A stretch of 64,000 bases of DNA from contig JAIOPN010000026.1 of NCBI GenBank assembly GCA_021413865.1, positions 38,846 through 102,845 on the forward strand, in the 5' to 3' direction. The notes under the pieces are model-generated. The model was not told where the DNA came from. It worked only from the letters and a program-made list of their open reading frames with translations, and did no database searches. The stretch is from Planctomycetota bacterium (GTDB lineage: Bacteria > Planctomycetota > Phycisphaerae > Phycisphaerales > Phycisphaeraceae). The position numbers and the translations under genes are program-made. Below, in pieces: positions 34,511 to 45,134 of this stretch. The number at the start of each line of letters is the position of its first letter. Within the stretch, counting starts at the first letter, position 1.

Positions 34511-36544
34511 TTATAAGTGCATCCGCCGGGTATAAACCACCCACTCGATCATCAGCAGCGCCAGCGCCGCCCACGCGAACCACGGCCAGACCTCGCGCCG
34601 CACCGCCAGCTCGCCCGGCTGCGCATTGACCACGCTCGTGCCCACCTCCAGCCGTTCCGCGGGGCGCAGGTCGCTCTCCGTCGTGTCCGTCAGGTTCACC
34701 GCCAGCCGATCGAACGGCGGCGAAACGGACTTAGCGTCTTCGGCCGTGTAAACGCCGACATGCTGGAACACCGGCAGCACCGCGCGGCCCTCCACCGGCT
34801 CGGCACGCAGCGGGACCGGGCCGCGGTATCTCATCTCGCGCACGCCGACGGCCGTCGGGACCGACGCCGCTTCGCCCGGCCGGAAGCTCACGCCCGCCTC
34901 AGATTGCCCGCCCAGCGCCAGCCACGTCACCGCGTTGCTCACGAAGACAGGGAAGCTCACCTGCATCGGCCAGTTCGTCTTGAGCACGTCGAAGCTCCCG
35001 ACCACGTGGTGCACGCCCCGCGACTGCACCACCGCCAGCACCGGGCCGCTCTGCGCCGTCGCCAGCACCTCGGCCGTCTCGGGCAGCACCAGACGCCCCG
35101 GCTCCGACATCACCACGTCATCGAGCGACACGTAACGCGTCAGCGCGTGGTCGCGCTTCCACGCCAGGATGAGCTGCGCCTTCGTGTCGTCTTTGCGCGC
35201 GGGCACGAGCTTGAGGCCCTCCAGCGGCGGTGCCCCGCCCAGGTAGAGGCTGTCGATCGCAGGCACTTCTTTGGGCGAATAGCTGTCGAACACGATCGCG
35301 TCGAAGCCCTCGTCGCCATCACCGCCCGTGCCGCGCCGCAGCCGGCGCGGGTCCTGGTCCTCGTAACGCTTGGGCGTCATGGCGATCAGTTTGCGAACGC
35401 CCAGGGCGCGGATGGATTGCTCGATGAACGCATCGCCCTCGGTGACGAGCAGCACGCGCAGCCGCTGGGGCGGGACGATGAGCAGCGCCGCCGAGTTGTC
35501 GGCCAGCAGATCGTCGCCGTGGTCGTGCGTCACCTCCACAAGCGCGGAACCGGTGAGTTCCAGGTCGAACTGCACGGATTGCGAACCCGCCTCGCCCCTG
35601 GCGGCGTCGATGGGGGGCACGTCCACCGCCAGCGTGCGGTACGCCTGGCCATCCACCCGCAGCGTCACCGCCGCCGAGACGCGCTTGGCCCCGAAGTTCG
35701 CCAGACGCACGAAGACCTGCACCTGCTCGGGCTTCTTGAAGTCGCGCCGCGCCGCCAGTGAGACGATCGCCAGGTTGTCCGGCCACTGCTCCGGATCCGC
35801 CGCGACCGCGACCGTTCCCGCACCGGCGGGCGTCACAACGGCTTGTTTGCCCACGCGGACGAAACGCACGTCGGCCCCGCGCAGCGAGAGGTCGCCCAGC
35901 TTTTCGACGCGCCCGTCGCTCACGATGTAAACGACCAGCGGGGTGTCCGCGGCCGACCCGACGGCGAACGGCTCGACCAACCGCAGCGCGCCCTCCAGCC
36001 GCCCCGGCTCGTCGGTTCCTTCGATGGCGCGGATCGACGAGCGCAGCAGGGAAAGGTCGTTCGTGAAGGGCTGCATGACCTGCGCCCGTTGCGAAAAACT
36101 CACGAGCATCGCGCCGATGCTCGACCGGCCGCCCGAGCCGGGCCGGGTGTCTTCGCCCAGTTCATCCACGATCCGCAGCGCCAGGCGTTTGGCCTCGTCC
36201 AGGCGGGTGGGGCGGATGTCAGTCGCGTTCATGGAGGTGGAGCGGTCGATGAGGATCACCACCCGCCGCCCGGTCTTCGCGGTGTCGCGCAGCGTCGGCC
36301 GGGCGATGGCAAACAGCAGTGCCGCGAGCAGGAGCAGTTGCAGCAAGAGCAGCAGGCTCTTGCGCAGCTTCTGGAACGGGGCGTTGACCTGAAGGTCCTG
36401 GATCGCCTTCCGCCACAGAAGCGTCGAGCTGATCGTCAGCTCTTTGCGGCGGAGCTTGAGGAAATACAACGCCACCAGCAGCGGGAGGGCGATCCCAGCG
36501 GTGATGAGGGCGATGAGTGGTGATAAGAACGTCATAGCGCTCAT
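34511..36544 (-). CDS. BatA-domain/vWA membrane protein (last gene of Bat-like operon)
   Basis: 677 residues. The N-terminal BatA domain with two hydrophobic helices (LSPLIALITAGIALPLLVAL and LLLLLQLLLLAALLFAIARP) is followed by a von Willebrand A domain whose MIDAS begins VILIDRSTSM. A beta-rich periplasmic-type region and a C-terminal helix (WFAWAALALLMIEWVVYT) complete it. The Bat proteins of other phyla work with MoxR ATPases in envelope stress or complex assembly. The ATG overlaps the DUF58 stop by 4 bp (ATGA), so it is coupled to that gene. Confidence 0.85.
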   Translation of the reverse strand: MSAMTFLSPLIALITAGIALPLLVALYFLKLRRKELTISSTLLWRKAIQDLQVNAPFQKLRKSLLLLLQLLLLAALLFAIARPTLRDTAKTGRRVVILIDRSTSMNATDIRPTRLDEAKRLALRIVDELGEDTRPGSGGRSSIGAMLVSFSQRAQVMQPFTNDLSLLRSSIRAIEGTDEPGRLEGALRLVEPFAVGSAADTPLVVYIVSDGRVEKLGDLSLRGADVRFVRVGKQAVVTPAGAGTVAVAADPEQWPDNLAIVSLAARRDFKKPEQVQVFVRLANFGAKRVSAAVTLRVDGQAYRTLAVDVPPIDAARGEAGSQSVQFDLELTGSALVEVTHDHGDDLLADNSAALLIVPPQRLRVLLVTEGDAFIEQSIRALGVRKLIAMTPKRYEDQDPRRLRRGTGGDGDEGFDAIVFDSYSPKEVPAIDSLYLGGAPPLEGLKLVPARKDDTKAQLILAWKRDHALTRYVSLDDVVMSEPGRLVLPETAEVLATAQSGPVLAVVQSRGVHHVVGSFDVLKTNWPMQVSFPVFVSNAVTWLALGGQSEAGVSFRPGEAASVPTAVGVREMRYRGPVPLRAEPVEGRAVLPVFQHVGVYTAEDAKSVSPPFDRLAVNLTDTTESDLRPAERLEVGTSVVNAQPGELAVRREVWPWFAWAALALLMIEWVVYTRRMHL

Positions 36545-37443
36545 CCCACCAGCCCGCGTTCACGCAGGTAGCGCAGCACCAGCGTGTCGAAGGGCACGGT
36601 TGTGTCGGTCATCAGGTACGTCATGTCACGCCGCGCGCACTGCTCACGGAGAGCGGCGCAGTACGCCTGGAGATTGGCCTTGTAGCGTTTGAGGAGGGCG
36701 GGGCTGACGGAGACCTCGGTGATGTCGCTGTCCTCGGTGTCGCGGAGCCGTAGGTCGCCCACGACGCCACCGGCCGCCGGGTCGATCTCCTGTGGGGCGA
36801 GAACCTGGAGGATGTACACGTCGAAGCGGTCGCTGGTGAGGTACCGCAGCGCGGCGGAGACGTCGCCCTTGTCGAGCATGTCGCTGACAACGATGACGAC
36901 GCCCTTGCCGGTCTGCGTCAGCGCGAGTGAGCGCAACGACGCGGCGAGGTTGCCCGGCCTGGTCTCGGGCGTGATCTCGGAGAGGAAGGTCATCAATTGC
37001 GGGATCGGCCGCCTGCCGCGCAGGTTCGTCTGCCGGCCCACCAGCGCGTCGGCGAAGGTGAACAGGTGAACGCGGTTGTGGTTGACCAGCCCGACATACC
37101 CCAGCGCCGCGGCGACCCTGCGGGCGTAGTCGAGCTTGTTCGGATCACCGTAGTCCATCGAACGCGTCACGTCGAGGACGACGGTGAGCGAGAGGTCTTC
37201 CTCCTCCATGAACAGCCGGAGGAAAAACCGGTCGAGGCGGGCGAAGAGGTTCCAGTCGATACGGCGGAGGTCGTCGCCGACGACGTAGTTGCGGTAGTCG
37301 GCGAACTCGACGGATTGCCCGCGTTTCTTGCTGCGGCGCTCGCCCTGGAGTTTGCCGGTGAGGATCTTGCGCGACATGACATCGAGGCGATCGAGCTTCG
37401 CCATGAAGTCCGCGGAGAGCAGGGGTGTGGTGAGCAGGGGCAT
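36541..37443 (-). CDS. DUF58 domain protein
   Basis: 300 residues. The DUF58 core RRSKKRGQSVEFADYRNYVVGDD plus RRIDWNLFARLDRFF is followed by a vWA-like fold with VVLDVTRSMDYGD as a MIDAS-like motif. DUF58 proteins are adaptors found beside MoxR ATPases. There is no signal peptide. It follows the MoxR gene by 24 bp and is coupled to the BatA-like gene downstream. The upstream part of the operon supplies the ATPase. Confidence 0.9.
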   Translation of the reverse strand: MPLLTTPLLSADFMAKLDRLDVMSRKILTGKLQGERRSKKRGQSVEFADYRNYVVGDDLRRIDWNLFARLDRFFLRLFMEEEDLSLTVVLDVTRSMDYGDPNKLDYARRVAAALGYVGLVNHNRVHLFTFADALVGRQTNLRGRRPIPQLMTFLSEITPETRPGNLAASLRSLALTQTGKGVVIVVSDMLDKGDVSAALRYLTSDRFDVYILQVLAPQEIDPAAGGVVGDLRLRDTEDSDITEVSVSPALLKRYKANLQAYCAALREQCARRDMTYLMTDTTVPFDTLVLRYLRERGLVG

Positions 37444-37467
37444 GGTTCGGTCCGTCTTGTCGCGGAA

Positions 37468-38508
<1,041 letters not shown>

Positions 38509-38532
38509 GGCGTCGGTCCTTTCTTGGTGCGT

Positions 38533-41500
38533 TTATGCGTCGCCCTGATCGTTCTGGTCGCGCTGCTGGGCGCGGCGTTTGGCGTTTAGGAGTCGGCTGG
38601 TGGTGGCTTCCTGGGGCTCGGCGAGCCCGCGCGGCTTGGGCGTGGGCGGTGCGTGGGTGTCGCTCACGGCCGCGCCGCCGAGCGCCTCGCTGATTTCTTC
38701 GACGGGGATGATCATCTCGTCGGCGTCGAACTTGCGTGAGGCGTCGATGGCCGGCTCGAGGACGGGGGTTGTTCTCTCTGCGGGTTGGGCTGGGGTGGCG
38801 GCGAGGCGTTGATCGACACGGGCTGCGCGGGCCTTGAGCGCGGCGAGCGTGGCTTCGCCCTGGACCTCGCGGGTGCGGAAACGGTCGGTGATTCCCAGGT
38901 AGTGGTTGTTCACCCACCGCGCGATGGCGAACACATCCCACGCGATGCGACGGCAGCCGACGTCGAGGAGGAAGAGGGCGACGAGCACGAAGAGCAGCGG
39001 CCACCAGAGCGGGCGGATGGAGCGAGAGGGGGTGATGTTCTGTCGGCCGAAGAGCGAGGCGGCCTGCGGCTGCGCGGGGTCGAGGATGCGCCCGCCGCTG
39101 ATGCGAGCGACCTCTTCGAGCACGGCCCGGTTGGAGGAGAAGCGGCGCAGCTCCGCGCCGGGGGGCCTGCTGGCGCCGCCGAAGATCGCGCGGCGGGTGC
39201 CGTCGGGCGCCTGGGCGAAGAGGCTGACGATGTAATTGCCCTGTGCTGTCGCGGGAATTTGGGCCTCATAAAGGCCCGGGCCGGTCTGCTGGAGCGTCAC
39301 CTGTGAGGCGGAGCCGTCGGGGTTGAGGACGCTGCCGGAGACGGTGAGGAAATTGTCGAAGTCGGCGCGATTTTTGGCGCCGGCGGCCGTGTCGGGGGCG
39401 GCGGCCGCGGCGTCGAGCCGGACGCGCATGCGGTCGCCGTCGATGTGCGTGAGCAGATCGAACTCGCGTGAGGCGGAGGGCCTGGCGACGGCGCGGAGGG
39501 TGCGTGTCCAGAAATCGCTGTAGCCGCCCCAGGCCATCCACTCGGTGGCCCAGCGGTTGGTGGCGTCGGAGGTGAAGGCGGCGGTGCGGCCCAGGCCGAC
39601 CTGCCAGTGGGCGAAAACCGGCTCGCCCTCGGGCCCGACGATGGGCATGAAGACACGCGGGTCGCGTTTGGGCCCGGTGAGGACCAGCCCCTTGAGCTGG
39701 GGCACGGCCGCGATGCCCGCCATCACGGGGGAGCCGGTGGCGATGAGGCCGGGCTTGAACGGGGTTTCACGGACCAGGTTCTTGCGGACGACGCGGGCCT
39801 CTTTGATGAAGACCTGCGGGAGCTTGGTGGGATCGCTGATGGGGTGGTAATTGCCGCCGGCCATGAGGGCGAGCTGCGAGAGGAGCTGGCCGTTGACGCC
39901 GTTGCCGATGCCGACGGTGGAGAGGCTGATGTCGTGCCTGACCATCTCCTTGACGATGCCGATGTAGTCGCCATCGTTGCTCTCGCCGTCGGTGAGCAGG
40001 ATGATGTGCTTGATGCCCGCCTGATCGGGGGTGACGGTCTTGAGGGCGCTGGTGGCGGCGACGAGGGCGGGGTAGATGTCGGTGCCGCCCGCCGATTCGA
40101 CCCGCCGCACCGTCGCGATGGAGTCGCCGGGGTTGCTGTTCACGCGGAGCGGGACGATCCAGTGGGGTTCGCTGTCGAAGACGATGACGCCGACCATGTC
40201 GTCCGGGTAAAGGGTGGTGATGGCCTGGATGGCGGCCTCGCGGGCGAGTTCGAGCTTTGACGCCGTCGTGCCCGTCACGCCCTCGGTCATCGAACCGGAG
40301 CGGTCGATCACGATGACCAGCGCCCCCGCGGGGAGTATCGTCTGGCTGGGGATCTGGCACTCGACGGGGAGGATGCGATCGATCGGGCTGTTGGTCCATC
40401 CGCCCGCGCCGAAGCTCTCGGGCCCGCCGATCATGACAAGGCCGCCGCCCATGTCGCTGACGTAGCGGGCAATCATTTTTTGCTGCGCGGGGACGACCAT
40501 CTCCGCGGGCACGTTCTGGAGCACGACGGCGTCGTAGCGCTGCAGGTCGGCGAGGTTGCCGGGCACCTCCCAGCCCGAGACGACGTCCATCTGGATGCCG
40601 CGGTCGCGGAGCACGCGGGGCAGGACGGAGCCGGACTCCCCGCCGACGTTGTCAACGAAGAGCACGCGGCTCTTGCCGTGCACGAGCGTGAAGGTCTCGG
40701 CGCGGTTGTTGGCGGCCATGGTGTCGGTGGGCACGGCCTCCCGTTTGAGCGGCTCGAAGACGGCCTCGAAGCGGTTCACGCCCGCGCTGGCCATCGGCGC
40801 GTCGATCATGCGGACGCAGACCCACCGCCCATGCCTGCCCGGCTCGTTGTCCGACGACCAGTCCGCCGCGGCGATTGCTGCGCCGTTGCCCGGTGCATTG
40901 CCGTTGAGGTCCATGGGGTAGCCGTCGTGACGCAGGTGGAGCGTGCCGGGCGTGGGCTCGGTGGCGTTGAGGACGACGCGGACGGCGACGGTCTGTCCCT
41001 CGCGGGCCTCGGTGGGGGCGTACACCCCTTCGACCATCGCCTCGTGTTCGACGCGGTATTCGATGGGGAGCACGTCGATGGGAACGCCGGCGGCCTTGGC
41101 TTCGCGCGCGGCGGCGAGGAGGTCGGCGTTGTCGGTCTCCGCGCCCGGGCCGGTGTCGTCGCCGTCGCTGGCCAGGAGGAGCCGCTTGCCGCTGTCGGGC
41201 GGGAAGAGCGCCAGCCCCAGCCGCAGGGCCGCGGCGGTGTCGGTGCCCTCGCGGGGCTGGTCGATGGCCCCGCTGTCCAGGCGTGAGACGGCGCCGGGCA
41301 TGGCACGCACGGTGGGCCTGCCATCGAACCCGATCCAGCCGAGCTTGTCGTCCACGTGGTGGTCGTGCGTCGCGTCGAGCACCCAGGAGCGCATCCACTC
41401 ATCGATCGTCGGCGGTGCGTCACCAGTTGTCGTGCCCACGGGCGGCGGGGGGGGCGTGGCGAAACGCAGGATGGATTCCGATTCGTCGAGCACCGCGACG

Positions 41501-41703
41501 ACAGTAAGGTCCGTGTGCCACCGCACCGACTGCACGCCGGCGAGCATGACGACCAGGAGCGTCAGCACGAGCACCCGGAGTGTGATGGCGGTCCAGCGGC
41601 GCACGGGGTCGAGCGTCGCGAGGCTGCGGAACCCCAGCCAAACGACGGGAACCGCCAGCAGAAGCAGCCACAGGTACTCGGGTTGGTCAAACCGCAGCGG
41701 CAT
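38533..41703 (-). CDS. Large membrane protein with vWA and glutamine-amidotransferase-like domains
   Basis: 1,056 residues. Two N-terminal helices (LWLLLLAVPVVWLGF and ITLRVLVLTLLVVMLAGV) precede a degenerate vWA-like segment (VVAVLDESES). A class I glutamine-amidotransferase-like domain follows (RVLFVDNVGGESGS ... GGGLVMIGGPESFGAGGW). A complete vWA domain comes next with MIDAS VIVIDRSGSMTEG and TDGESNDGD. A late helix (WWPLLFVLVALFLLDVG) and a charged cytoplasmic tail end the protein. This is the planctomycete/BatB-like architecture; metal-dependent protein binding is expected. It sits between the Gln-rich protein (11 bp upstream) and MoxR (24 bp downstream). Confidence 0.85.
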   Translation of the reverse strand: MPLRFDQPEYLWLLLLAVPVVWLGFRSLATLDPVRRWTAITLRVLVLTLLVVMLAGVQSVRWHTDLTVVAVLDESESILRFATPPPPPVGTTTGDAPPTIDEWMRSWVLDATHDHHVDDKLGWIGFDGRPTVRAMPGAVSRLDSGAIDQPREGTDTAAALRLGLALFPPDSGKRLLLASDGDDTGPGAETDNADLLAAAREAKAAGVPIDVLPIEYRVEHEAMVEGVYAPTEAREGQTVAVRVVLNATEPTPGTLHLRHDGYPMDLNGNAPGNGAAIAAADWSSDNEPGRHGRWVCVRMIDAPMASAGVNRFEAVFEPLKREAVPTDTMAANNRAETFTLVHGKSRVLFVDNVGGESGSVLPRVLRDRGIQMDVVSGWEVPGNLADLQRYDAVVLQNVPAEMVVPAQQKMIARYVSDMGGGLVMIGGPESFGAGGWTNSPIDRILPVECQIPSQTILPAGALVIVIDRSGSMTEGVTGTTASKLELAREAAIQAITTLYPDDMVGVIVFDSEPHWIVPLRVNSNPGDSIATVRRVESAGGTDIYPALVAATSALKTVTPDQAGIKHIILLTDGESNDGDYIGIVKEMVRHDISLSTVGIGNGVNGQLLSQLALMAGGNYHPISDPTKLPQVFIKEARVVRKNLVRETPFKPGLIATGSPVMAGIAAVPQLKGLVLTGPKRDPRVFMPIVGPEGEPVFAHWQVGLGRTAAFTSDATNRWATEWMAWGGYSDFWTRTLRAVARPSASREFDLLTHIDGDRMRVRLDAAAAAPDTAAGAKNRADFDNFLTVSGSVLNPDGSASQVTLQQTGPGLYEAQIPATAQGNYIVSLFAQAPDGTRRAIFGGASRPPGAELRRFSSNRAVLEEVARISGGRILDPAQPQAASLFGRQNITPSRSIRPLWWPLLFVLVALFLLDVGCRRIAWDVFAIARWVNNHYLGITDRFRTREVQGEATLAALKARAARVDQRLAATPAQPAERTTPVLEPAIDASRKFDADEMIIPVEEISEALGGAAVSDTHAPPTPKPRGLAEPQEATTSRLLNAKRRAQQRDQNDQGDA

Positions 41704-41714
41704 TCATGGGCCTG

Positions 41715-43526
41715 TCACCGTGGCGCTTTGGGCGCGACCTTGTCGGGCGTCTGGGGCATCTGGTTGAAGTATTCCTTGATCGCTTCGTGGTAGCGGCGGG
41801 GCACGCGGTCTTCGGTGACGGCCTGCTCTGCGTCGTGTTTGGCCTCGGTGACCGCTTTATCGAATGTCAGCTTCGACTCGCCCTTGGACATCTCGCCGTT
41901 CTCCATCCAGGAGGCGATGATCTTGCCGTCGCCTTCGCCGATGTCGCCCTTGGCCTCGGTCTGGTAGGGCGTGCTCGGCTGGTTCTGGTGCAGGCCCAAC
42001 GGGTCGCCGCCGCTGCCATGGCCGGCCTTATCCCCGCCGCGCCCCGCGCCGTTGCCGCCGGGAGAGCCCTGCCGCCGGCCCTGCCCCGGGTTTGGCTGCC
42101 CGCTCAGCTTCGACGAGGCCTGCGCCAACTGGCTCTGCGAGAGCCGCAGCTGCTGCATCGCGTTCTGCATCTGCGACATCTGATTCAGCTGCGAGTTCGC
42201 GTTCTGCGCGGATTGCGAGAAGTTCTGGTTTTGCTGGCTCTGCTGGCCCTGTTGCGAGGACTTGCCCGACGAGCCCGATTGCCCGCCCGCGCACTGGCTC
42301 ATCTGCTTCAGCGACGACGACAACCCCTTGGCGCTGTTCTGGCACTGCCCGGAGTTCTGTTTCTGTTGCTGCTGCTGTTGCAGCTGCTGGGCCGTCTGCT
42401 GCGCCTGCTGCTGGTTCATGCCGTTCTGTTGCAACGCCTGCTGGACCGCCTGTTGATTGAAGTTCTGCTTCGCCAGTTGCTGGACCTGCTCCTTCGACAG
42501 GCCCGCGTTCTGGAGCGTCTGCTCGGTCTGCTGCTGGGCCTGCTGCTGCTGTTGTTCGGCCTGCTTCGCCGCCTGCTGCAATTGCTCGGCGAGATTGTCG
42601 AGCTGACGCTCCAGCGCGGCGCGATCCTCGGGCGACATCTTGTCCAGGTTGCTGGCCATCTCCTCCGACGCCTGCTGCGCGGCGGCGAGGTCGCCGCGCC
42701 TGAGGGCATCGGTGAACTTGTCCGCGGGGCCCGGCTCACCGGCGTCCAGGCGGCTGAGCATCGACTGCATCGTGTTGAACCGTGATTCCTGCTGCTGTGC
42801 CTCCTGGGCGAGTTTGTCCTGCACCCTGGACAGCTTCGCCGCGGCGTCGCGGCGCATGTCGGGGTTGGTAAGCTCGCGCTGCGTCAACGCCGCCAGTTCG
42901 TGCATCGCCTCTTCGGTTTCGAGGTCGGTCGGGTCCCGCTGCTGATCCTTGAGCGAGCGCACGGCGGCGACGGCCTGAACCACCTGCTCCTGCGCCGCCT
43001 TCGCCTCCGCCTCCTGCTGTTGCTGGTCCGCCCGTTTCTGCTCGCGGCCCAGCAGGTCCATCGGAGCGAGGAAGACCGCCAGCAGCGCCGCCACCGCCGC
43101 CAACGGCGGGAGCCACGCCCACGCACGGCTCCACCGCGCCCTGAAGGCGGAGGCCAAGTCGAGCGACCCGGCGATGCTCTGCGCCTCGTCGATCACTTGT
43201 TTGGCGAATGGATCATCCGCCATGCGGCGGGCGTAGAGAGCCGTGGCCAGCCGGTCCTTGAGATTGAGCCGTTGATCGATGAGCGTCGCGGTGGCCGCGT
43301 CGTTGGGCCGGCGCACCCAGGCGGTGCAGGGCGCCGTGGCCAGCGCGGTGACGGCGAACAGGGCATAGACCCACCACCCCAGCCCCAGCGACAGGAGCCG
43401 ATCGATCGTGAGCAACAGCATCCCGGCGATGAGCGCGATGACAAGCGACAGGCCCAAGTCGTTGAGGACGTCCTGCAAATAGATGCGTGCCCTTGCTCGG
43501 CCGATCGACCGTTCCATGGCTTGCAT
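41715..43526 (-). CDS. Glutamine/serine-rich membrane-anchored coiled-coil protein (DUF4175-like), first gene of Bat-like operon
   Basis: 603 residues. Two membrane helices (LSLVIALIAGMLLLTI, WWVYALFAVTALATA), a short soluble segment and a third helix (WLPPLAAVAALLAVFLAP) are followed by a very long coiled coil. Residues about 290-480 are dominated by Gln, Ala, Ser and Asn (runs such as QQQQQAQQQTEQTLQ), with a Gly-rich stretch before the conserved C-terminus VPRRYHEAIKEYFNQM. The layout and the terminal RYHEAIKEYF motif resemble DUF4175 proteins. The low-complexity region may phase-separate or form fibres (inference). A TATCAT box (43555-43560) precedes the gene. Confidence 0.75.
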   Translation of the reverse strand: MQAMERSIGRARARIYLQDVLNDLGLSLVIALIAGMLLLTIDRLLSLGLGWWVYALFAVTALATAPCTAWVRRPNDAATATLIDQRLNLKDRLATALYARRMADDPFAKQVIDEAQSIAGSLDLASAFRARWSRAWAWLPPLAAVAALLAVFLAPMDLLGREQKRADQQQQEAEAKAAQEQVVQAVAAVRSLKDQQRDPTDLETEEAMHELAALTQRELTNPDMRRDAAAKLSRVQDKLAQEAQQQESRFNTMQSMLSRLDAGEPGPADKFTDALRRGDLAAAQQASEEMASNLDKMSPEDRAALERQLDNLAEQLQQAAKQAEQQQQQAQQQTEQTLQNAGLSKEQVQQLAKQNFNQQAVQQALQQNGMNQQQAQQTAQQLQQQQQQKQNSGQCQNSAKGLSSSLKQMSQCAGGQSGSSGKSSQQGQQSQQNQNFSQSAQNANSQLNQMSQMQNAMQQLRLSQSQLAQASSKLSGQPNPGQGRRQGSPGGNGAGRGGDKAGHGSGGDPLGLHQNQPSTPYQTEAKGDIGEGDGKIIASWMENGEMSKGESKLTFDKAVTEAKHDAEQAVTEDRVPRRYHEAIKEYFNQMPQTPDKVAPKAPR

Positions 43527-43554
43527 CGTGAGGCCCCGTGAAAGTGGTTGCTGA

Positions 43555-43560
43555 ATGATA
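43555..43560 (-). promoter_or_regulatory. -10 box TATCAT of the Bat-like operon
   Basis: TATCAT on the minus strand, 28 nt before the ATG of the first operon gene. The -35 is poorly defined. Confidence 0.35.
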
Positions 43561-43688
43561 CAGGTCTGATCGCGGGTCAGCCATGAATATCGGTGCGCGT
43601 GGTTCCTCGCGGGCAGTTCCTGGCGGTGCTTCCGGAAGTTGCTACGCACGCCGGGGAGGCAGGGTTTCGTGATCCGGCGTGGTGAGGC

Positions 43689-43694
43689 TAAGAT
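43689..43694 (+). promoter_or_regulatory. -10 box TAAGAT for the acidic membrane protein gene
   Basis: TAAGAT with a weak TTCGTG 17 nt upstream (43666-43671). The start codon follows 24 nt later, with AGGAG in between. Confidence 0.35.
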
Positions 43695-43718
43695 GCGTCT
43701 GTCGCCAGGAGACGGCTG

Positions 43719-44294
43719 ATGACGGACACCAACCAGAACCCTCCCCCTGACAAGACCCCGTCCCTCGACGGGGAATCCGCGGACCAGGAGCGGACCGACG
43801 GCCTCTCCGACAGCGCCGCGCTCGAGGCATTGGCGGAGGAGGGCGTGCCCAACCCGCCGCCGGGGGAGTTCGCCGCGGCCGAGTTTGACGACGACGACGC
43901 CGCCGAGGAAGACCACATCCCCATCGCGGGGTTCGAGGATGCCCTCCCCGAAACACCGACCGCCACTTTCACCCCGTCCGCCGGGCCGCGGTCCACCGTT
44001 GTTCGCAAGAAGAAAAAGGACAACACCCTCAAACAGACCGCCATCCCGCTGATGGCGACCGTCGGCTGTCTGCTGCTCGGCGTTGCCTTCTGGAGCCTGT
44101 TGCACCTCGTTGGCGCTAGAAAAGATACGCGCGACGGCGCAAACGTGATGAGTTGGGTCATGTTCCTGTTGGGCACGCCGATCGGGATGATCCTCAACGG
44201 CGCGTCCGTCTGGTTCTACCTCCAGATCAAGCGTGACGCCGAGGAAGAGGCCGCCCGCAAGGGCACGCCGATCGACGGCCCGCCAAAGGCCTGA
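43719..44294 (+). CDS. Acidic-tailed two-helix membrane protein
   Basis: 191 residues, not recognised. The first 90 residues are acidic and proline-rich (EFDDDDAAEEDHIPIAGFED), probably disordered. A basic stop-transfer KKKKD then precedes two membrane helices (IPLMATVGCLLLGVAFW and VMFLLGTPIGMILNGASVW) and a short charged tail. AGGAG 7 nt before ATG 43719 supports the start. It ends 3 bp from convergent kdsA, leaving no space for a terminator. Confidence 0.65.
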   Translation: MTDTNQNPPPDKTPSLDGESADQERTDGLSDSAALEALAEEGVPNPPPGEFAAAEFDDDDAAEEDHIPIAGFEDALPETPTATFTPSAGPRSTVVRKKKKDNTLKQTAIPLMATVGCLLLGVAFWSLLHLVGARKDTRDGANVMSWVMFLLGTPIGMILNGASVWFYLQIKRDAEEEAARKGTPIDGPPKA

Positions 44295-44297
44295 GCG

Positions 44298-45134
44298 TCA
44301 CGCGCCGCGCATCGACTTGTGCAGTTGCGACAGCTCGCCCAGCAGGCTCAACGCCTTGGGCAGCGGCAGCATCGTCGCCGCGTCGGACATCGCGGAGGCC
44401 GGGTCCGGGTGGGTTTCGAGGAAAAGGCATTGCACGCCCACGGCGACCGCCGCCTTCGCCAGCAGCGGGGCGTGCTCCGGCCGGCCGCCGGACGATTTCC
44501 CCTGCCCACCAGGCTGCTGCGTCGAGTGCGTCACGTCGAAACAGACCGGCCAGCCCATCTCCATCATGTCGCCCACGCCGACGAAGTCGTTGACCAGTCG
44601 GTTGTAGCCGAAGAACGTGCCGCGCTCCGTGAGCATGAGGCGCGGAGGGTGCTTGCCCGCGGCGAAACCCTCGGTGAGCTTGGTGACGACGTTGGTCATC
44701 TCCTGCGGCGAGAGGAACTGGCCCTTCTTCACGTTCACGGCCCGGCCGGTCGCCGCCGCAGCGATGAGCAGGTCCGTCTGCCTGCAGAGGAACGCCGGAA
44801 TCTGCAACAGGTCAATCGCCTGCCCCGCCGCCGCCGCCTGGTCGGATTCGTGGATGTCCGTCGTGACCGGCACGCCGAGCGTCTTGCCGACCTTCTCGAT
44901 GAGCGACAGACCCTCCTGCAACCCCATGCCGCGGAAGCTGCCGATCGAGGAGCGGTTCGCCTTGTCGAAGCTGGCCTTGAAGATGTAGCCGAGCCCGAGC
45001 GCCGCGCAGCGGTCGCGCACGGCCGTGCCGATGGTCATGCACAGGTCGTACGACTCGGCGACGCATGGCCCGGCGATAATCGCCAGCGGTGAAGCGGGGC
45101 CGATGGAGACGTTGCTAATTTTGATGGTTTGCAT
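44298..45134 (-). CDS. kdsA: 3-deoxy-D-manno-octulosonate 8-phosphate synthase
   Basis: 278 residues. IIAGPCVAES (Cys24) marks the metal-dependent class; E. coli-type metal-independent enzymes have Asn here. Further signatures are FKASFDKANRSS, VTTDIHESDQA and LMLTERGTFFGYN. It condenses phosphoenolpyruvate with arabinose-5-phosphate to make KDO-8-phosphate for lipopolysaccharide, indicating a Gram-negative outer membrane. Its start overlaps the end of the upstream membrane-protein gene by 20 bp, so the two are likely coupled. Confidence 0.93.
   Translation of the reverse strand: MQTIKISNVSIGPASPLAIIAGPCVAESYDLCMTIGTAVRDRCAALGLGYIFKASFDKANRSSIGSFRGMGLQEGLSLIEKVGKTLGVPVTTDIHESDQAAAAGQAIDLLQIPAFLCRQTDLLIAAAATGRAVNVKKGQFLSPQEMTNVVTKLTEGFAAGKHPPRLMLTERGTFFGYNRLVNDFVGVGDMMEMGWPVCFDVTHSTQQPGGQGKSSGGRPEHAPLLAKAAVAVGVQCLFLETHPDPASAMSDAATMLPLPKALSLLGELSQLHKSMRGA

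Noticed and set aside
42280..42600. CTG/TTG-rich tract as a DNA tandem repeat or CRISPR-like array
   Set aside because: It is the coding sequence for poly-Gln/Ala of the first Bat-operon protein; there are no spacers or constant repeat length.
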